Made by a program: the position numbers and the translations under genes | In this document: one piece after another, positions 42,723 to 56,100 of the stretch | How positions within the stretch are numbered: the stretch's first letter is position 1 | How the letters are laid out: every line of letters begins with the position of its first letter | NCBI GenBank assembly: GCA_030512335.1 | Contig: JAULSU010000006.1 | Coordinates: 2,666,001 to 2,730,000 of the forward strand | Origin: Immersiella caudata | Taxonomy: Eukaryota; Ascomycota; Sordariomycetes; Sordariales; Lasiosphaeriaceae | Direction: 5' to 3' | Length of the DNA: 64,000 nucleotides | Notes under the pieces: model-generated | What the model saw: the letters and a program-made list of their open reading frames with translations, nothing else | Database searches by the model: none | What the model was told of the DNA's origin: nothing

Positions 42723-45700
42723 GAGGCCAGCTCCTCTATTCTCTGATCCGGTAGAGTCGCTGACAGTCCAAACTCCGGCCGGTATCATGGCATGCGTGGC
42801 CGAGAAGCCGAGGACAAATCGGAGCGGCCAATTGGGATGGCCGAGGTGGTTGCGGAGCGTTGATAGTGCGCAGAACGGCCGAGCATGCGGACCAGATTGC
42901 GCCGCCGAATGCCCAGAAAGCTGGTCGCGGTGGTTTGCGCCGGCTCAAAGAGGATTCCGGTTGCGGGATTGGAGCACTGGTTGGGCACGACCCAGATGGC
43001 ACCGTCGTCGCGAAGAAAAGTCTATGGTCAACTCTGAAAAGGGGTCTTGCCCGCCGCGAGCGTTGGGTGCTTCGAGGAAGAGAATTCGAGACTCAAATTT
43101 GCGCAAACCCCCTGTGGAACGCCAGAGCCAAGGAGTCGTGGACGACGAAGAAAGGTCAAGCAAGGGTGTGGGAGAGCCCGTGGGCGAGGCTGGCTGCACT
43201 TAAAGGCATTTCGGTCGTGGTGTGGTGGGCGCTGCCGACCTCAGAGGGGCCACAGGGGCGCTAGGGGGGTGAGGTGAACAGTTCCCGGGGCTTCTTGCAG
43301 GCCGCCGAGCCGCCCGCTTTGGGATGGCTTTCGTGATGCCTGCTGCACATCACTCCCCGTGTCTCCACCGCCAGCACGCCAAGCACGAGCCCTCTGCCCT
43401 GCCGCCCTCACCACACTTGGCGGGGAACATGTTTTTTTTTGTGGCCGAACGTGGTGAGAACAGTACCCACAAAGCGTCTGCAGAATTGTGGTCTGGACTC
43501 TGAACCTCTCTCCACAGTCGGCTCGTGAGTCGGTACGCCCATTATTAGCCTGGCGCGAAGCTCCGAGCGAGACCGAAGCGACCCCTCCCCGTCCCCCATC
43601 GGCCGGGATCGACGGGTATGGACTTCCCATGCGCTCTGGACTGCGACCCGCCTCCCATACCATCCCCGCACATGTCGCCCACCCACTCCGTTAGCCATGG
43701 TCAAATGAAATTGTCGTCACCGCTCTTGTTCACGGCCGCCGTTGCTAGCGGTGTTTGCCCAGGCTGCGTGTGCGCTTTGCTACGTCGGCAAGTACCGCGT
43801 GCGCTACGCGTCCAGCGAGTCCTTGAACCACCATGCGTCACATCATCCGTAATAGCGCTCTCCTCTGCAGCGATAGGCGTGCCACACGCTGCGAGGGTGC
43901 CTCTTGGGGTATCACCAAGGCTATGTTGGCTGGCTGAGGCTCGCGTTCCCGGATTGGGTGCCCGCAGGGCCTGCTTCAAGCCGACAGCATCCGCCAGCCA
44001 ACATGATGCAGAGGTCGAACCGCTCAGGGCGTGGGAACTGACTGATGCTGGGGATTTTGCGAATGTCTCGAAGCGGCCTGCGATATCAAAGTCGCAAGCC
44101 ATGACCAGTTGCAATCAAGTGGCGCACCCCCCACCCGCACTCGTCGTCGAGTCAGTTGGACGGCATTTGTCCGCAGCTCAGGTTGCAAACACGGGCAACG
44201 GCGTGACGACGGTTACGAATTTGTCACCGCCTGTGCGACAGACCGGTACACGACGCCGTAGCCCTCGGTCACCTCAAAATGGGGGGCACTATATCCAAGC
44301 GACCACGATCGCGAAGCCGTCCCGGCATCTGTGGTAGCACCCACCCTCCACAACCACACTTCGGGAATGCTGCCACAGAAAAAAAAGGCCGCCGGGGGGG
44401 CCGTGTGTATAATTGACACTCACGACGGCTCGTGTTGTTGCCGTCCTCATCCGCTCATCATCATGGAAATGCTTCAAGGTCCGCACTGCCCGCGGCGCTG
44501 GATCGAGTAGGACGGAGATCGAGTGAAGTACGCGTTTGAGATCGAGCAGTGGCGTAGCCACACTGGTAGTCGATAGGACGCCGTTCACACTGAGCCACCG
44601 CATCGCATAATCCAGCGAGTAACCAACTTGGGATGCTCCCTTTCCGCCGAGCTGCCGAAGAGAGATAAACCAGGGGCCTCGATGGACGCGGTGATCGTGG
44701 GTTTGACACAACGCGGCAATCCACCAGGTTGTCGAAACAGACCCTCCATCTCAGCCCTACAGCGGAGGTCGTTTCTGACGGCTCATTGGGCACCGGCTGC
44801 ACTGTGCTTGAATCCGATCTGCCCAGGGGAGGCCATCCGGGAAGCGCAAACCGCGTCTGCTGGGCTTCTCTCGGCTCTCAATGGCTGACTGCGTCGCCTG
44901 GCGGGCTGGTTCATGCCAGCAGGATTCTCTCTGTGCAGCCCCTGGATCAGCCCTAAAATCAGGAATCGACGCACCTGGCTCCCCGCCTGCCTATGACGTG
45001 CCGAGGACGGCGCTGCCACTGCTATTTTGGCGTTCAAAGGGCACCCCCTGTGAAAGTAGCCGAACCACTCGAAACGTCCCACAGCGTGGGTTTGCAGTGT
45101 TGTGGGCCAAACCGTGGCGGAGGAATATTCACGCCGCCGGCTCGATTCGAAGCATCCTCCTCAAAACGGAAACCGCGAGGCTGAAATGCGCTTCCTCACC
45201 GAGGCCAAATTGCCCCCATTTCGCTTGCCGAGACAGATCTGCCCCTATTGCCTTTGCTCACGCCAAAGTGTCGCTTTTGCGTCGGACCCAAGGAAGAAGA
45301 ATTGTCGTTTCAACGTTTCTGATGTCAAGAGTGTTCCAGAGACTCCCACAGATCCTCTGCCTTGAGAAAGCCTACCCTTGACCGGTCTGCGACGAAGCGG
45401 CGATGTTGATAGGCCTAAAACTGCCCACTGTTCCCCGCTTTCCACGCTAGGCCGAGAGCCGAGTGCAACTTTGAGCAAAGCTGCAACGTTGACTCCATTG
45501 GCCTGCCTCAAGCGGGACGGCTCTCCCTTCGAAACATTGGAAGTCCTGAGATTTTCCAGAACATTTTTCTCGCTGCGCCACACCTGCCGATGCTTCTCCA
45601 GGCTCTTGTGGAGCTTCAAGAGAGCGGTGAAGAGCCTTTCCTGCGCGACGATGATTCGATTCCTCAGTTGCAACCGTTCTTTTCAGGCATCAGGCGCGCT

Positions 45701-48042
45701 AGGCAGCGCACACACCCCTCCTGGCGACATCGCTCCCGGCTCGGCTCGATTCGACGACCGACTTTGCGGGCAGCCACCCGAACATCACCCCGCGAAAGAG
45801 GCTGTGCAATGCCGGCGCTGTCTCTCAACCCCGCGCTGTCGCATGTCTGAAAGATGCACGGTGAGCATGTCCTGGTGGCTGTGCAATCCGATTCTCTGTA
45901 CTCCTCTCTCGGCCAGAGTCCCTCCCGGCCGCCTTCGCAGTGGCCTGCAATCAGCCTGGCCTTCCAACTGGTCGCCGAGATGCACAAAAGCAGGCTCCCG
46001 GGGCCGCCGCGATGGGCGAGGTCGCCTTCGAGCGGATCAATGCCGTTGGAGCGTCGAGCGGAGGGGCGGCCAGCCAGCGCGGCCTGTGGGAAGTGGAGGC
46101 ACCCACCGCACCGACAAGGGGCGGATGTGATGCCTCGCTCCATGTTCACAAAACACAACGACGACGGCTCCCTTCGCAGGACACTCAAATTTCACGGCGA
46201 TGGATACGTAAAGATGATGTCAGGGTGGGTTGATCGCCCTCTCGGAGCGCGGGTGCGGCGGCTACCTCTCGCTCATCCTTCACCAACCCTTGTGATTCGG
46301 GATCGCGTGCTGCGAATAGCATCACTCTCCACTTCAATCCTTCTCAGGGGCCTTGCACGGAGCCTGAAAACCCGGGAGTTTCACGTGAAAGGGCATGCAT
46401 GTTTGCATTGCATGGCAATGGCACTTGACAGTTGGATGGATAACCTTGGGCTATCCACTTGCATTTGATATTCAACACGAAGCCAAGCTTTAGGAGGCTG
46501 GTTATTGTTGTTGGATGCCGTTTAGAGGACCAACAACCTCCACTACCGGACTTCGTCCGAACATCCGCTCCCAAGAGCTGAGGAGGATCAGGGGCACTCA
46601 TCCGCCAAGCCAGGATGCAACGCTCGAGCTACCAGTCGAGGAGCCTCGCCAGTGACCCACGAGTTCGTGTGTTTGTCCTCAATTTGGCGGACATTGTCGA
46701 GGGTCCATTGTTGGTGTGCTCACCGAATGGCTCAGATCAAGCTCGATTGCCCCCCTAACATAGTAGAGAATATGGCATGAGATCGATCCGGGTGCGGTCT
46801 CCGTCCCAGACCAACCTAGCGCCCATCCTTCAGACAAACGCGTTGCGCAGTTGAGGGAGTTAGGTAAAGGACTCTCATGAAGGGATTCCCTTCAACAAAT
46901 AGCCCAACGTAAAACAGAATCTCGAGGCCATACCCAGTCCCCAAACCTCCAAACACCTGAATCGCTTCCTCGCCACGAACCAATCAGCAACCCAGACCTT
47001 GCCCTCTGACGCCATCGCTGTCACACAGCCGTCCTCATCGATAGCACTCCGCATCGAAGCCTCTGACTGGCTACCATCCAGAGCGGAAGGATTTCAGCCT
47101 TCCCGCCAGGGGTCTAATACCCAGTAAATTACCAACCTCGACGGGCAATATTGAAGCACACCCAAGATAAAGTAGGCTCTAAATGTAAGAGCGAGCAGTG
47201 AGCAGAATGCGAGGTTGACCGGCTACGGCCGAAACAGGGAAACGATACTCTGGGGGTAGAGCGGAGCAGGGAACGGGACGGGGGAGAAGTTTCGTGGGTT
47301 GGGGTCGTATCTTGGATGATCGGTGTGGTTCGGGGACGGCACAGATTGGAGTGGGCCTTCGGTCACCCGTTTAGGATGGGAGTTTGGGAGTGGTTGATGC
47401 GACGGTGTTGGGTGGGTTGTGCTGGGAAGGTGCTCACGTGGTTGATGTTTTGTTGCGTGGGGATTGTTCAAACTGAAGAAATCGTATGCCGAGGCAAGAG
47501 GACAGAGTTGGTTCGTAGGCGTTCAGCTCTGCAATAGGTGCATGTTTCATTGATCACCTCGCCTGTGCCGATGCATCTCGCAGTGTTGACGACACCGGGT
47601 AGGCCCGACGCCACCTCCGTGCTGCGATAGTAGGGCAATATATTCGCCAATATAGGGCTGTTAACTTGCGGTGGCAGAGGCGTGGAGCTAGAATCCAACG
47701 TCCGGCATCCAACAGTCAACGGCCATGAGCCATCGACCCCAAACAGTCGGCCCGTCTTGACAGTCGATGTGCCACGTAACATACAGCCGATTGATGTCAT
47801 TTCATGTCGCAACGTAGTTCTGTGACATGCTGTTGATGACAGCAGAGAAAAGGGAAGGTGTTCTTGCAGCTGTTGCCGAGTTGTTGGCAGGTGGCAGCGA
47901 TCGAAGTTTGCCAAGCCCGAGCCTCGGGTTCACCACCAACCACGAGCTTCATGGAGGTGAAAGAACAAAGTTGGACTGACGGTGTGCGGTTTTATCGCTT
48001 CTTCCCCTTTATTTCCCCGAATTGGAAGAGAATAACAGATAA
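42723..48042. other. 5.3-kb gene-poor stretch
   Basis: Most frames overlap on both strands and look like chance. Two traces are noted. A minus-strand frame around 43730-44110 contains ESAITDDVTHGG, resembling DSAITDDFNHGG of the peroxidase. A minus-strand frame around 45245-45680 has coiled-coil quality (RLQLRNRIIVAQERLFTALL) with an in-frame TGA just upstream. The last 500 bp are the promoter of rit1. Confidence 0.45.
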
Positions 48043-49531
48043 ATGATGCCTCCCCCGACGCTCGCAGACGTGATCTTCTCAGAGCAGGCGAACCATAATT
48101 TCTCCAGGATTTTGGGCGATCTGAAGCGTTCCAACCTTTCCATCACAAACCGCCTGCGCTCGATCCAACAAGATGCAAAGTTCGTACAGGAGGTAGCAGA
48201 AACACTACGGCTCCCTCTCGTGGCCAACGAGCGCTGCGGCAGCTGGTACATTGATCCGTCTCTAAAAACCGCATCGTCCTACTTCAAGAGTACCGATGGA
48301 CACACGAGCCAGTGGAAATTTAGCACGAGGCGCCTCAATTTACATTTGTTGGAGCTCATAGGGAAACAAGATGGGTACTTATCCCGCACTACTCTGAAAT
48401 TTCACTGCTAAGTCTCCCACAGCTGTATCATTGTCGACTCCACGCGGAGAGGAAAGCGTGTGTTCCCCTCCCCTCAACCCCTTTCCAAGTAAACACCACC
48501 TAACCTCCTCAGGCATGCCTGATGCCCTCAGCAAAACCATCCCCATCTGGTGTTGCGTCCTCAACCGTGCCCTCTTCCCGGACAACTCGTCTTTGCACAC
48601 CCTCTTTGTCCCTCCCAACGCGGTATCTAACTCCGAGAAGAGCCAGATGGAGGCTCGCATCCCCGAGTTTCTGGATTCTTTCAAGGCCCTAAATATCAAC
48701 CTTGAGCCACTGAGGCAACACTTACAGAAACCGCTTCGTCCCCTGTGGGTTACCCAGGAAGACCTCCTCTCCTCAGGCCCTGTACAGCAGGTAGCTCAGT
48801 ATTCACATCCTGTGGTGTGCTGCACTTCTTCGAGGCGGGTCGTTGGCGCCGAGATCAGTGAGGGTGGGTATATCCAGGGTGCCGGCGACGATACCGAGAA
48901 CTGGGCGCTAGGTCTTACAGCACCGATCTTCTGGAGACACCACGAGAGACTTTTTTCTACGCCCGAGCCGGAACTCCCAGAACTGATCCAATATCTGCTG
49001 GATAGTTCTGACCCGGGAGGCGAAGCTACGCCCGAGAATACGAAGGTAGCTCCTCATCTTTTTGCTGGGTCCCTTTCGGCCCTTGAGCCGTCGCTCGCGT
49101 TGGGCGCTTGCGTTGTTACGCTGGGCTCCAAGGCCACCAAGCCAAACAAATGGGTGCAGTCACCTTTGCATATGGATGTTGGCCTAGGGAAGAGTAAAGT
49201 CGCGAGTCGGAATCTACGACAAGCCCTCCCCGAGATCTGTGACTTCGCCCACAAGTACATCGCACGGTCATCCGAGTCTCTTTCAAACAAGAGGGTGGTT
49301 GTCTTGTGCGAAACTGGGAAGGACCTCTCCGTGGGTGTCGCCCTGGCGCTTTACTGCTGGATATTCGATGCCTCTGGAGACGTATGGCCTGAGAAAGGCA
49401 GAGGCGAATTCACCAAGACCTCCATCCGCGTTAGGCTGGGCCAGATCATGACGGCCATGCCGAACGCAAATCCTAGCAGAGCAACGCTCCAAAGCATCAA
49501 TTCGTGGCTCATGGACTGGCGGAAATATTAG
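48043..49531 (+). CDS. rit1: Initiator tRNA phosphoribosyl transferase Rit1, 461 aa
   Basis: Exons are 48043-48374, 48423-48457 and 48513-49531; the frame closes exactly. The enzyme adds 2'-O-ribosyl phosphate to A64 of initiator tRNA-Met, which keeps it out of elongation. Evidence is the conserved N-terminal half containing ANERCGSWYIDPSLKTASSY, DGHTSQWKFSTRRLNLHLLE and, across both introns, DGCIIVDSTRRGKRMPDALS, followed by TIPIWCCVLNRALFP. The C-terminal part carries the phosphatase-like loop LCETGKDLSVGVALALYCW. The length fits ascomycete Rit1 (about 450-500). The middle exon is only 35 nt. It is a housekeeping gene, convergent with the HAD hydrolase 160 bp downstream. Confidence 0.92.
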
Positions 49532-49691
49532 ACCCTCGTCAATAGTGCGCCAGAGCTGGCCAGCGCTTTGTTCCCTTTAGTCGTGCTTGCATATCTTGAC
49601 TCTAGCAAATGAGCTCTCTGAGTCTTTTTAGTCTATGCACGTCCTACCACCCCCTCTCCCTCTCCATGATCTGCTCGTAGGCACCCTTCTT

Positions 49692-50487
49692 CTAATAGTC
49701 GCCCTCCTGAAGCTGATCAAGCACCGTCCAGAACTCCTTCCAATCGTTCATTATCACCTTCGCCCCCGCATCCTTCAATGTCTTCTCCATCACGGCCTTC
49801 TCGTCCTCTGGGTAGGGTCCAACATAGCCAATTACCTTAATCCCCGCCCTCGTCCCGCTCAGTGTCCCGCTCTTGCTATCCTCCACAGCAACGCATTCCT
49901 CCGGCTTGACCCCCATCTGCTTCATCGCATGCAGATAAATCGCCGGGTCCGGCTTGCTCGTTGGCTTCTCCAAGCTGGTCGCCGCGCTGTATACGTGCTC
50001 CCCGAAGTACTTATCCTGGCTCACCCTCTCGACGCTCGCCTTGACGCGCCTGAGCGCAGAGCTGCTGACAACAGCGAGGCGGTACTGCCCATCCTTGGCC
50101 AGCTTCTCCAGCACCTCGGTGACGTTCTCGCAAGGCGCGAGCTTCTCCTGGATCTTGGCGATGACGACGTCTTCCTCGCGGCGCACGTAGGATTCGAGCT
50201 CGTCTTCGGTCATAGTGAAGCCGTAGCGCTTCTGCAAGGAGACCATCATGCCGCGGAAGTTTTGGCCGACGAACTCATTGATGAGGGTCGGGCCGGTGAA
50301 GGGCTCATTGAGGGGGACTGATTTGGAGGCAGCGATTTCGTTGATGAGATCGGCACAACCTTCGAAAGCGAGGGTCTCGGAGAGGACGAGGGTGTTGTCG
50401 CAGTCGAGAAGGATGGTGGTGATCTAGGAGGGTCAGTGAATGGGGTTTGTAGGAAAGGGGCGGAACGAGTACCTTTGGAGGCGCCAT
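49692..50487 (-). CDS. HAD-superfamily hydrolase, 248 aa
   Basis: Exons are 50487-50473 (15 nt, MAPPK) and 50423-49692, with a 49-nt intron that has a CACTGACC branch site. Motif I is LLDCDNT with the nucleophile Asp12 and acid Asp14. A helical cap follows (about 22-105, containing LINEFVGQNFRGMM). Motif II is the Ser of AVVSSSALRR, motif III the Lys of TSKPDPAIY, and motif IV CVAVEDSKSG. It is a subfamily I HAD phosphatase of the beta-phosphoglucomutase/sugar phosphatase type. The exact substrate cannot be told from sequence. It is cytosolic, with no signal peptide. It converges on rit1. Confidence 0.85.
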
Positions 50488-51802
50488 CTTAACGGTTGGG
50501 AGATTATTTCGGACAGATATTGGAATTGATATTGTTTTGAAAGCACAGAGAAGATGCTATTGCAATGGGTCGTTCAATTCGCAGCATTTGCGCAGGTGAT
50601 TCTGAAGAAAGGCTCGTGAACAAGAGAGATTCAGCTCCCAAGGAAAGATGATGACGAGGGAAGGAATGCCCTTGAGTTGAAGCCAAGTCCAGCAAAGTCA
50701 AAGATCTAGCTAACACATATAGCCCCTTCGTTTCCACGTCCCCAGCCCCAAACCCCAAGCCTTATATTTCACATGCCCGGGTCGCGTCCCCCCTTGATTC
50801 GTTTCCCCTCCTTGTTTACGACTGCATTTTCCAGGGTCCTTCGCCGTTCCGATATCTCGGTCCCAATTTCCCCCCTTGGTAATAATCACTCTACGCGGTC
50901 GCCTATCTGCGCGCTGCTTCATCCGAACCCCTCCTTTGAGGGAAGGAACGTCGATCATGAGGTCATAGTGGGGCAGACGGTCCCTGGATCCGGACGTGAG
51001 ACGGGCATCTGGATGAGGGGAAAAGGGGAAACCAGAATGATAATGGATTCAATACAGGAGCTTATAGTCACCATAAACCGAGACGGACTATTTGGATGGG
51101 TGTAGGACGCCCATATGACTTTTGTTGCTCCCTTACAATCGTGGTGCCGTGGGTTCAGCACCTACTGAGATCGACGGGGATACCCGAGTCCCGCTGGAAA
51201 TTTACCAAGAAATGGGATAGGACCCTTATCCGCTCTGAAGCCCTGTTCACTTCGGCGATATGCAGAGCCCCTCTTCGCGCACAGCGGCAAAGCGGCACCG
51301 TAATGCAGAGAACAAGCAGCTGCAAGAGAAATGGAGCGCATCCCAGCTCCTTGTTGAAGGCAGGTCGTGGGCAAGGGGACAGGAAGAATCTCACTTCCAG
51401 GTGACAAGTAACTTGAAAATCACCAGGGATCAACATCCGCGGCATCCAGACAATTCTCAGATCGACTCCCGCTCTAACACATCCCGGGCTCGGAGCTTCA
51501 CAGGCCACACGAACCAAGATAAGATCAATGCACACCAGTAGAGTGCTGTATTATTCTAGACTGGCTACCATCAAGTCGTAAACAATTTCGTCAAACCCTC
51601 GCCAGGGAAGATTATAAGCAATGTTAACCTCGCCCACCACTCCGTAGCCAACCTTCCCCGGAAAGGACTGGCCGCAAGAGCCGCCATCACAGAACCCCAT
51701 AACGCCCCTAATGTCGTAGATATATACTGGTACGCGTGTGGATGTGCCACCGCTTTAAAGAAGTTCCAAAGGTTGCTCGCCCTATCGCACCGGCCAGGGC
51801 GC
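50488..51802. other. Promoter of the HAD gene and 3' flank of the J-protein gene
   Basis: Short frames occur on both strands with no recognised product. Nothing beyond regulatory and UTR sequence is expected here. Confidence 0.5.
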
Positions 51803-53107
51803 TTAGAGAATCTCCCGCAGTTTTTGCTTCTGCTGGGCAGTCAACGATGTGGGGAACTTGACGTTGTACTTGATAATAAAGTTGCCGCGCTGTCCGGGCT
51901 TCTTCGAAATTGGCATGCCGAGCCCTGGGTATGTGTCGGAGCTGCCGGGTTGTGTGGGCCCGGCCTTCTCGACGGGCAAGTTCTTCCCATCAATCGTAGT
52001 AATGGTCCGCTTCCAACCCGTTAGAGCTTCTTTGAGTTCAAGGTCGACAGTGTGGATCAGGTCGTCGCCCTCTCGAACAAACAAGGGATGTGGTTTCTAA
52101 GTCAATGTCAGCATACGTGGAATTATCGGTCAAGGTAGTCCAAGCTTACCTCCTCGACGATGAAGGCCAGATCTTGCTGTCCGCCTTCTTCTTGATCTCC
52201 GACGCCCTTGAATCGAATTCTGCTGCCCTTCTTCAGGCCAGGCTTGATGGGAACTTCGAGAACGGTATCTGTCGTCATTCGCTTGCCTGTGTCGTCGAAC
52301 ATCTTGCGCTTGATCTTCATCTTCTTCGTCACGCCGTTGAATAGATCCTCGAGCGAAACAGCCAGCGGGCGCTCAACTGTCGTGACCTCTGGCGTTGCCT
52401 GGCGCTGGCTACGTGCGCTCTCGCCAAACGAGCCGCGCATCCTCCGCGAGCCACTTCCTGGTGTTCCTCTCGTGGCGCTGAACAGCATATCTTCGAAGGC
52501 ATCGCCGCCGAGGCCGCCGTCGCGGAAGGTATTGCGGAAGAGGTCGTTCGGATCGCTGAAGTTGAAGCCGTACGAGAATCGGGCGCCGCCTGCGTTAGGG
52601 CCGCCAGCGTTGAAGAAGCTTGCGAAGCCCTCGGGCATGCCACCAGCGGCGCCCGCGAAGGGGTTGGGACCTCCAGCGTCAGGTGGTGGTGGTACATTGC
52701 CACCGCGCAGGATGAATTCGAGGCCGAACTGATCATACGTTTTGCGCTTCTCGGGATCGGAGAGGATTTCGTAGGCCTGCGAACATTCCTTGAACCTCTC
52801 GGCCGCATCCGGGTTGTCCTTGTTCTTGTCGGGGTGCCATTTTAGGGCGGCTTTCCTAAAGTGAGGGGTCAGTATGCGCGCTTGCCGATGGGATGATGAG
52901 CAATAGAGGGGTAAGGCAAGACGACGAAGCCGAGCGCCAAACTCCCGCCAAAACGTGGGAGAACGCCAGCGAGCGACGTAGAACCTGCCTCAGAGGTGTC
53001 AGTTAGAAGAAAAGAAAGTGTGCTTACCTGTATCCCTTCTTGATCTCGTCTTGGGTAGCGTTGGGGCTGATGCTCAGCTGGTCGTAGAGTTTGGTTTCTT
53101 TCACCAT
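51803..53107 (-). CDS. Class II Hsp40 (Sis1/Psi1-type DnaJ protein), 359 aa
   Basis: Exons are 53107-53028, 52855-52150 and 52096-51803; the joined frame closes at 359 residues. The J domain (1-70) has HPD at 34-36 (LKWHPDKNKDNPDAAERFKE) and stimulates Hsp70 ATPase. A Gly/Phe-rich region follows (about 75-165, with FSYGFNFSDPNDLF), with no Cys-rich zinc finger, which separates it from Ydj1. The two C-terminal substrate-binding barrels begin at VERPLAVSLEDLFNG and contain KKMKIKRKMFDD and LKKGSRIRFKGVGDQ, then GDDLIHTVDLEL and KNLPVEKAGPTQP, ending with the dimerisation helix LTAQQKQKLREIL. Fungal Sis1 homologues are about 350-380 aa and are needed for translation initiation and protein quality control. 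It is intact and conserved. Confidence 0.93.
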
Positions 53108-56100
53108 GATTGCTGTCTTCCAAAGTGAACAAGGGAGGTGTTGTAGGTTTCAGAGGGAAGTAGGCTTCCTAAATCGCACGTAGGTTCTTGTTCGCGTCGA
53201 ACTGATCAGATGACCAGAGACAGGAAGTAATGTGGTGCTGGATCGTGGGCTGCCAAGAGGGCGCCAACGGGCAGAATATGGTGCAATGGGACCGGAACAA
53301 GCTTCGTTTCAAGAGAGCTCTGGAAGCTATGAGCACACACTAGAAAGTGCAGAATTGAATGGTTCGAGGCAGAGAGGTGCAAGGGGAATGAGAGCTGGCC
53401 GCACGAAGACAGGGCATAAATCGCCTTGGCGATGATGAGCGTGGTGTGAGGTCCAGGTGGTCTGTACAAGCTTGTAGAAGGTTCGATGGGCCTATCGGAA
53501 TCTTAGGATTTGGGGAAGACTGGAGTGACGCAGGCTCTGCGTCGATGCTGAGTACCGGTTGGGCGGTATTTCCTGTTGACTGCACTGCTTTCAGGTGGTT
53601 CCGCGAAGCTTAATATACAACACATGGCAGTCTTCCATGTCGAAAATGCCTTGAGGTATCGAGGAGCTATCTGTGACAATAGAGCCAGGGCCATACAACA
53701 GAATATAGCCTTTGTACCCAATTTTGACACATCGTCCAACTTGTACCCCACAAGAATTACGCGGTACTGCCTCGCTGGGCGCAACCGTGCAGTGGGGCGC
53801 ACCCTTCAAGCCCCAACCTCTCCGATCAGGCTTGAGCGTAGGTTCTAGAAATGAATCTGCTTCTTCTCTAGATTTAGATGCAAAGAACCCCGAATGGTGA
53901 TTGTTTCTTCCGTCATATTTCACATTCATGGCTCCCTCGTCAAGTCTGATTTAGCTCATTGACAATCCCGCGAGTCCCCATCTTCTTTGTCCAGCCATCC
54001 TTGCAGATGGGCGGTGAGGGCCCGAGCCGTGGGCCCTTCCTCGGCGCACGTGCCACAAGCTTTTCCCCAAAGCCCATGGAGTCGCCAAAGACGCGATTCA
54101 CGACGGTTGCGACGCTGAACATACGCCGCAGGTATCAAGTGTGGGGGAACATGGAGCCTGGAAGGGCCTTCTCCGACAAGATCATTTGACTCTGAAAGAA
54201 CCCAGATGACAGCGAGGTTTTGCTCTCCGAGCCGACACCGACAGGCTGCCCTGCTTCGGACCACAAGACGACATGGAGCTCCCTGACGAGGTGACGGGAA
54301 ACCCGAAGGCATAGCAACGGTTTACTTGCGACGCGCTTTCTCCGGTACGGCGAATACCGCGTCCTGGTACTCAGACATCACACTTGCATGCCCTGTGCCT
54401 GAGTTCTTGGACTGATTGCTCCGCTTCACTCCGCTTAGTCTGACTTGGCGGAGGTTCTTGAGGACCCTTGGGGTGTCATCCCCTGTCACTTCGATCCCGC
54501 CAGCGGTGAACTCAAGTATCCGCCCGCCATCTTCTCGAAGCAGTACAGGCACTGCTTGACGGAATGTAAATCGTCAGACCCGGCGGGTGATCGATTCGCC
54601 TGATCGCCAAAGGGTGGTTGACGCAAAAGAAACCAGTGTCAGTGAAGCAATAAAGCTTCGCATCACACAACCCCGCCCCCTGCTGGAGAACTGAGGCAAT
54701 TACCAAACGCGGGTTCCGCCTTCATCGAAGAGCTTCAGTGTAGCTATCCGCCGATCTAATCCCTGACAGCAAAGCGATGTGAAGTGTTTAGCCTCAGATC
54801 GGGACGACCTGCAGCTACTGCGAGACTAAGGCATGCAGGAGCATCTTCGACCTATCAAAAGCGACCCCCCACTGACGTGTTGTTGAACCGAGGCTTTGTT
54901 TGGGGTTGGTGCCACGTCTGAGGCTATCGCATATCAAATTGTCAAGACGTCGGGCGTGGGGAGAACCGGACCAACGCGCCAGACGAACGGCAGGTCAGTG
55001 GCTACAGCGAAATTCTCTGGTGTTGAAAGGGGCCTCGAGGAGTTGATGCCCGAACAGAGAACGGCCCAAGGTCCTTGTACGGGTGGCGATCCATACATTA
55101 CTGGGTGTGGAACTCAAATTTTTCGAAGGAAATAATGTTGCCCAACTCAACTGATCGATCCGTCAGCACAATTGTAGAGAGGCAGGGCACCAAGGCAGCG
55201 AGCGCCGGCAGATATCTATGACAAGAACGTCATCCCAGCCCACAGCGCCATTAAGGTCCTGGATGATATCAAGCCTTTGCCGAAGATGTCCGGGACCGGA
55301 AAAGCAACGGAAAGGGAGAACCAGGGATGCGGCTATCTAATAATACGGAATAACGGCCGCTAGGCCACGATCATGGAGCATCTAGATGATCGCCGAAACG
55401 TCGCCCTGTAAGTTCCGCAGCCGATGGTGACATAAATTTCGGCTCCCAACTCGCGCTGCCTGCCCTTGCACGTTGGCTCGATTCCGTGACAATTCGACAC
55501 AACAGGGCAGTGAGCTGACCGACTCTTCATCTCAGGTGGAAGGGACTGTCAAGCTCTTTCCCCGAAGGTAAGCAGTAGCGGCTGGCCGGTACGTTGTTGC
55601 CTCTGATGTGGAAGCTGCGCCTTCCTCGGAATCCCAATGTTGTGTGGAAGAGAATTCGCACATCTGAATTCTTCACCTGGACACCTACAACCTGCTCGTA
55701 GTTCGTGACGAAACACGCCAAGACGAACTTAAAAGCCACCAGAACATCATACACGGAACGCAGTGTTGACACCATGGCCAAACGAACAAGCAGCAAGTGC
55801 AGCTTCTTCCCTTCCAGCCAGCAAGCTTGCGAGGCGGTGCTAACTTCTGACAGAGGTCGGCATTGCTGGCAAATACGGCGTTAGGCAAGTCGTCGCCCTT
55901 TCTCGGGCTTAGCCGTGTCTTTTACTCCTTTCTAACATCCTGGCAGATATGGCTCCTCTCTTCGGAAGCAGATGAGACGTCTGGAGACTCCCCAGCATGC
56001 CCGCTACCCTTGGTTCGTTTAGCTTGAACCCGTAGCGAGCACACAGGCGCTGGGGATACTGACACCCCTCTCTGCAGCACATTCTGTGGCAAGAAGTCGG

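Noticed and set aside
43618..44337. 239-codon plus-strand frame with a signal-peptide-like MKLSSPLLFTAAVASG
   Set aside because: No domain follows, and the opposite strand carries the peroxidase-like trace in the same DNA.
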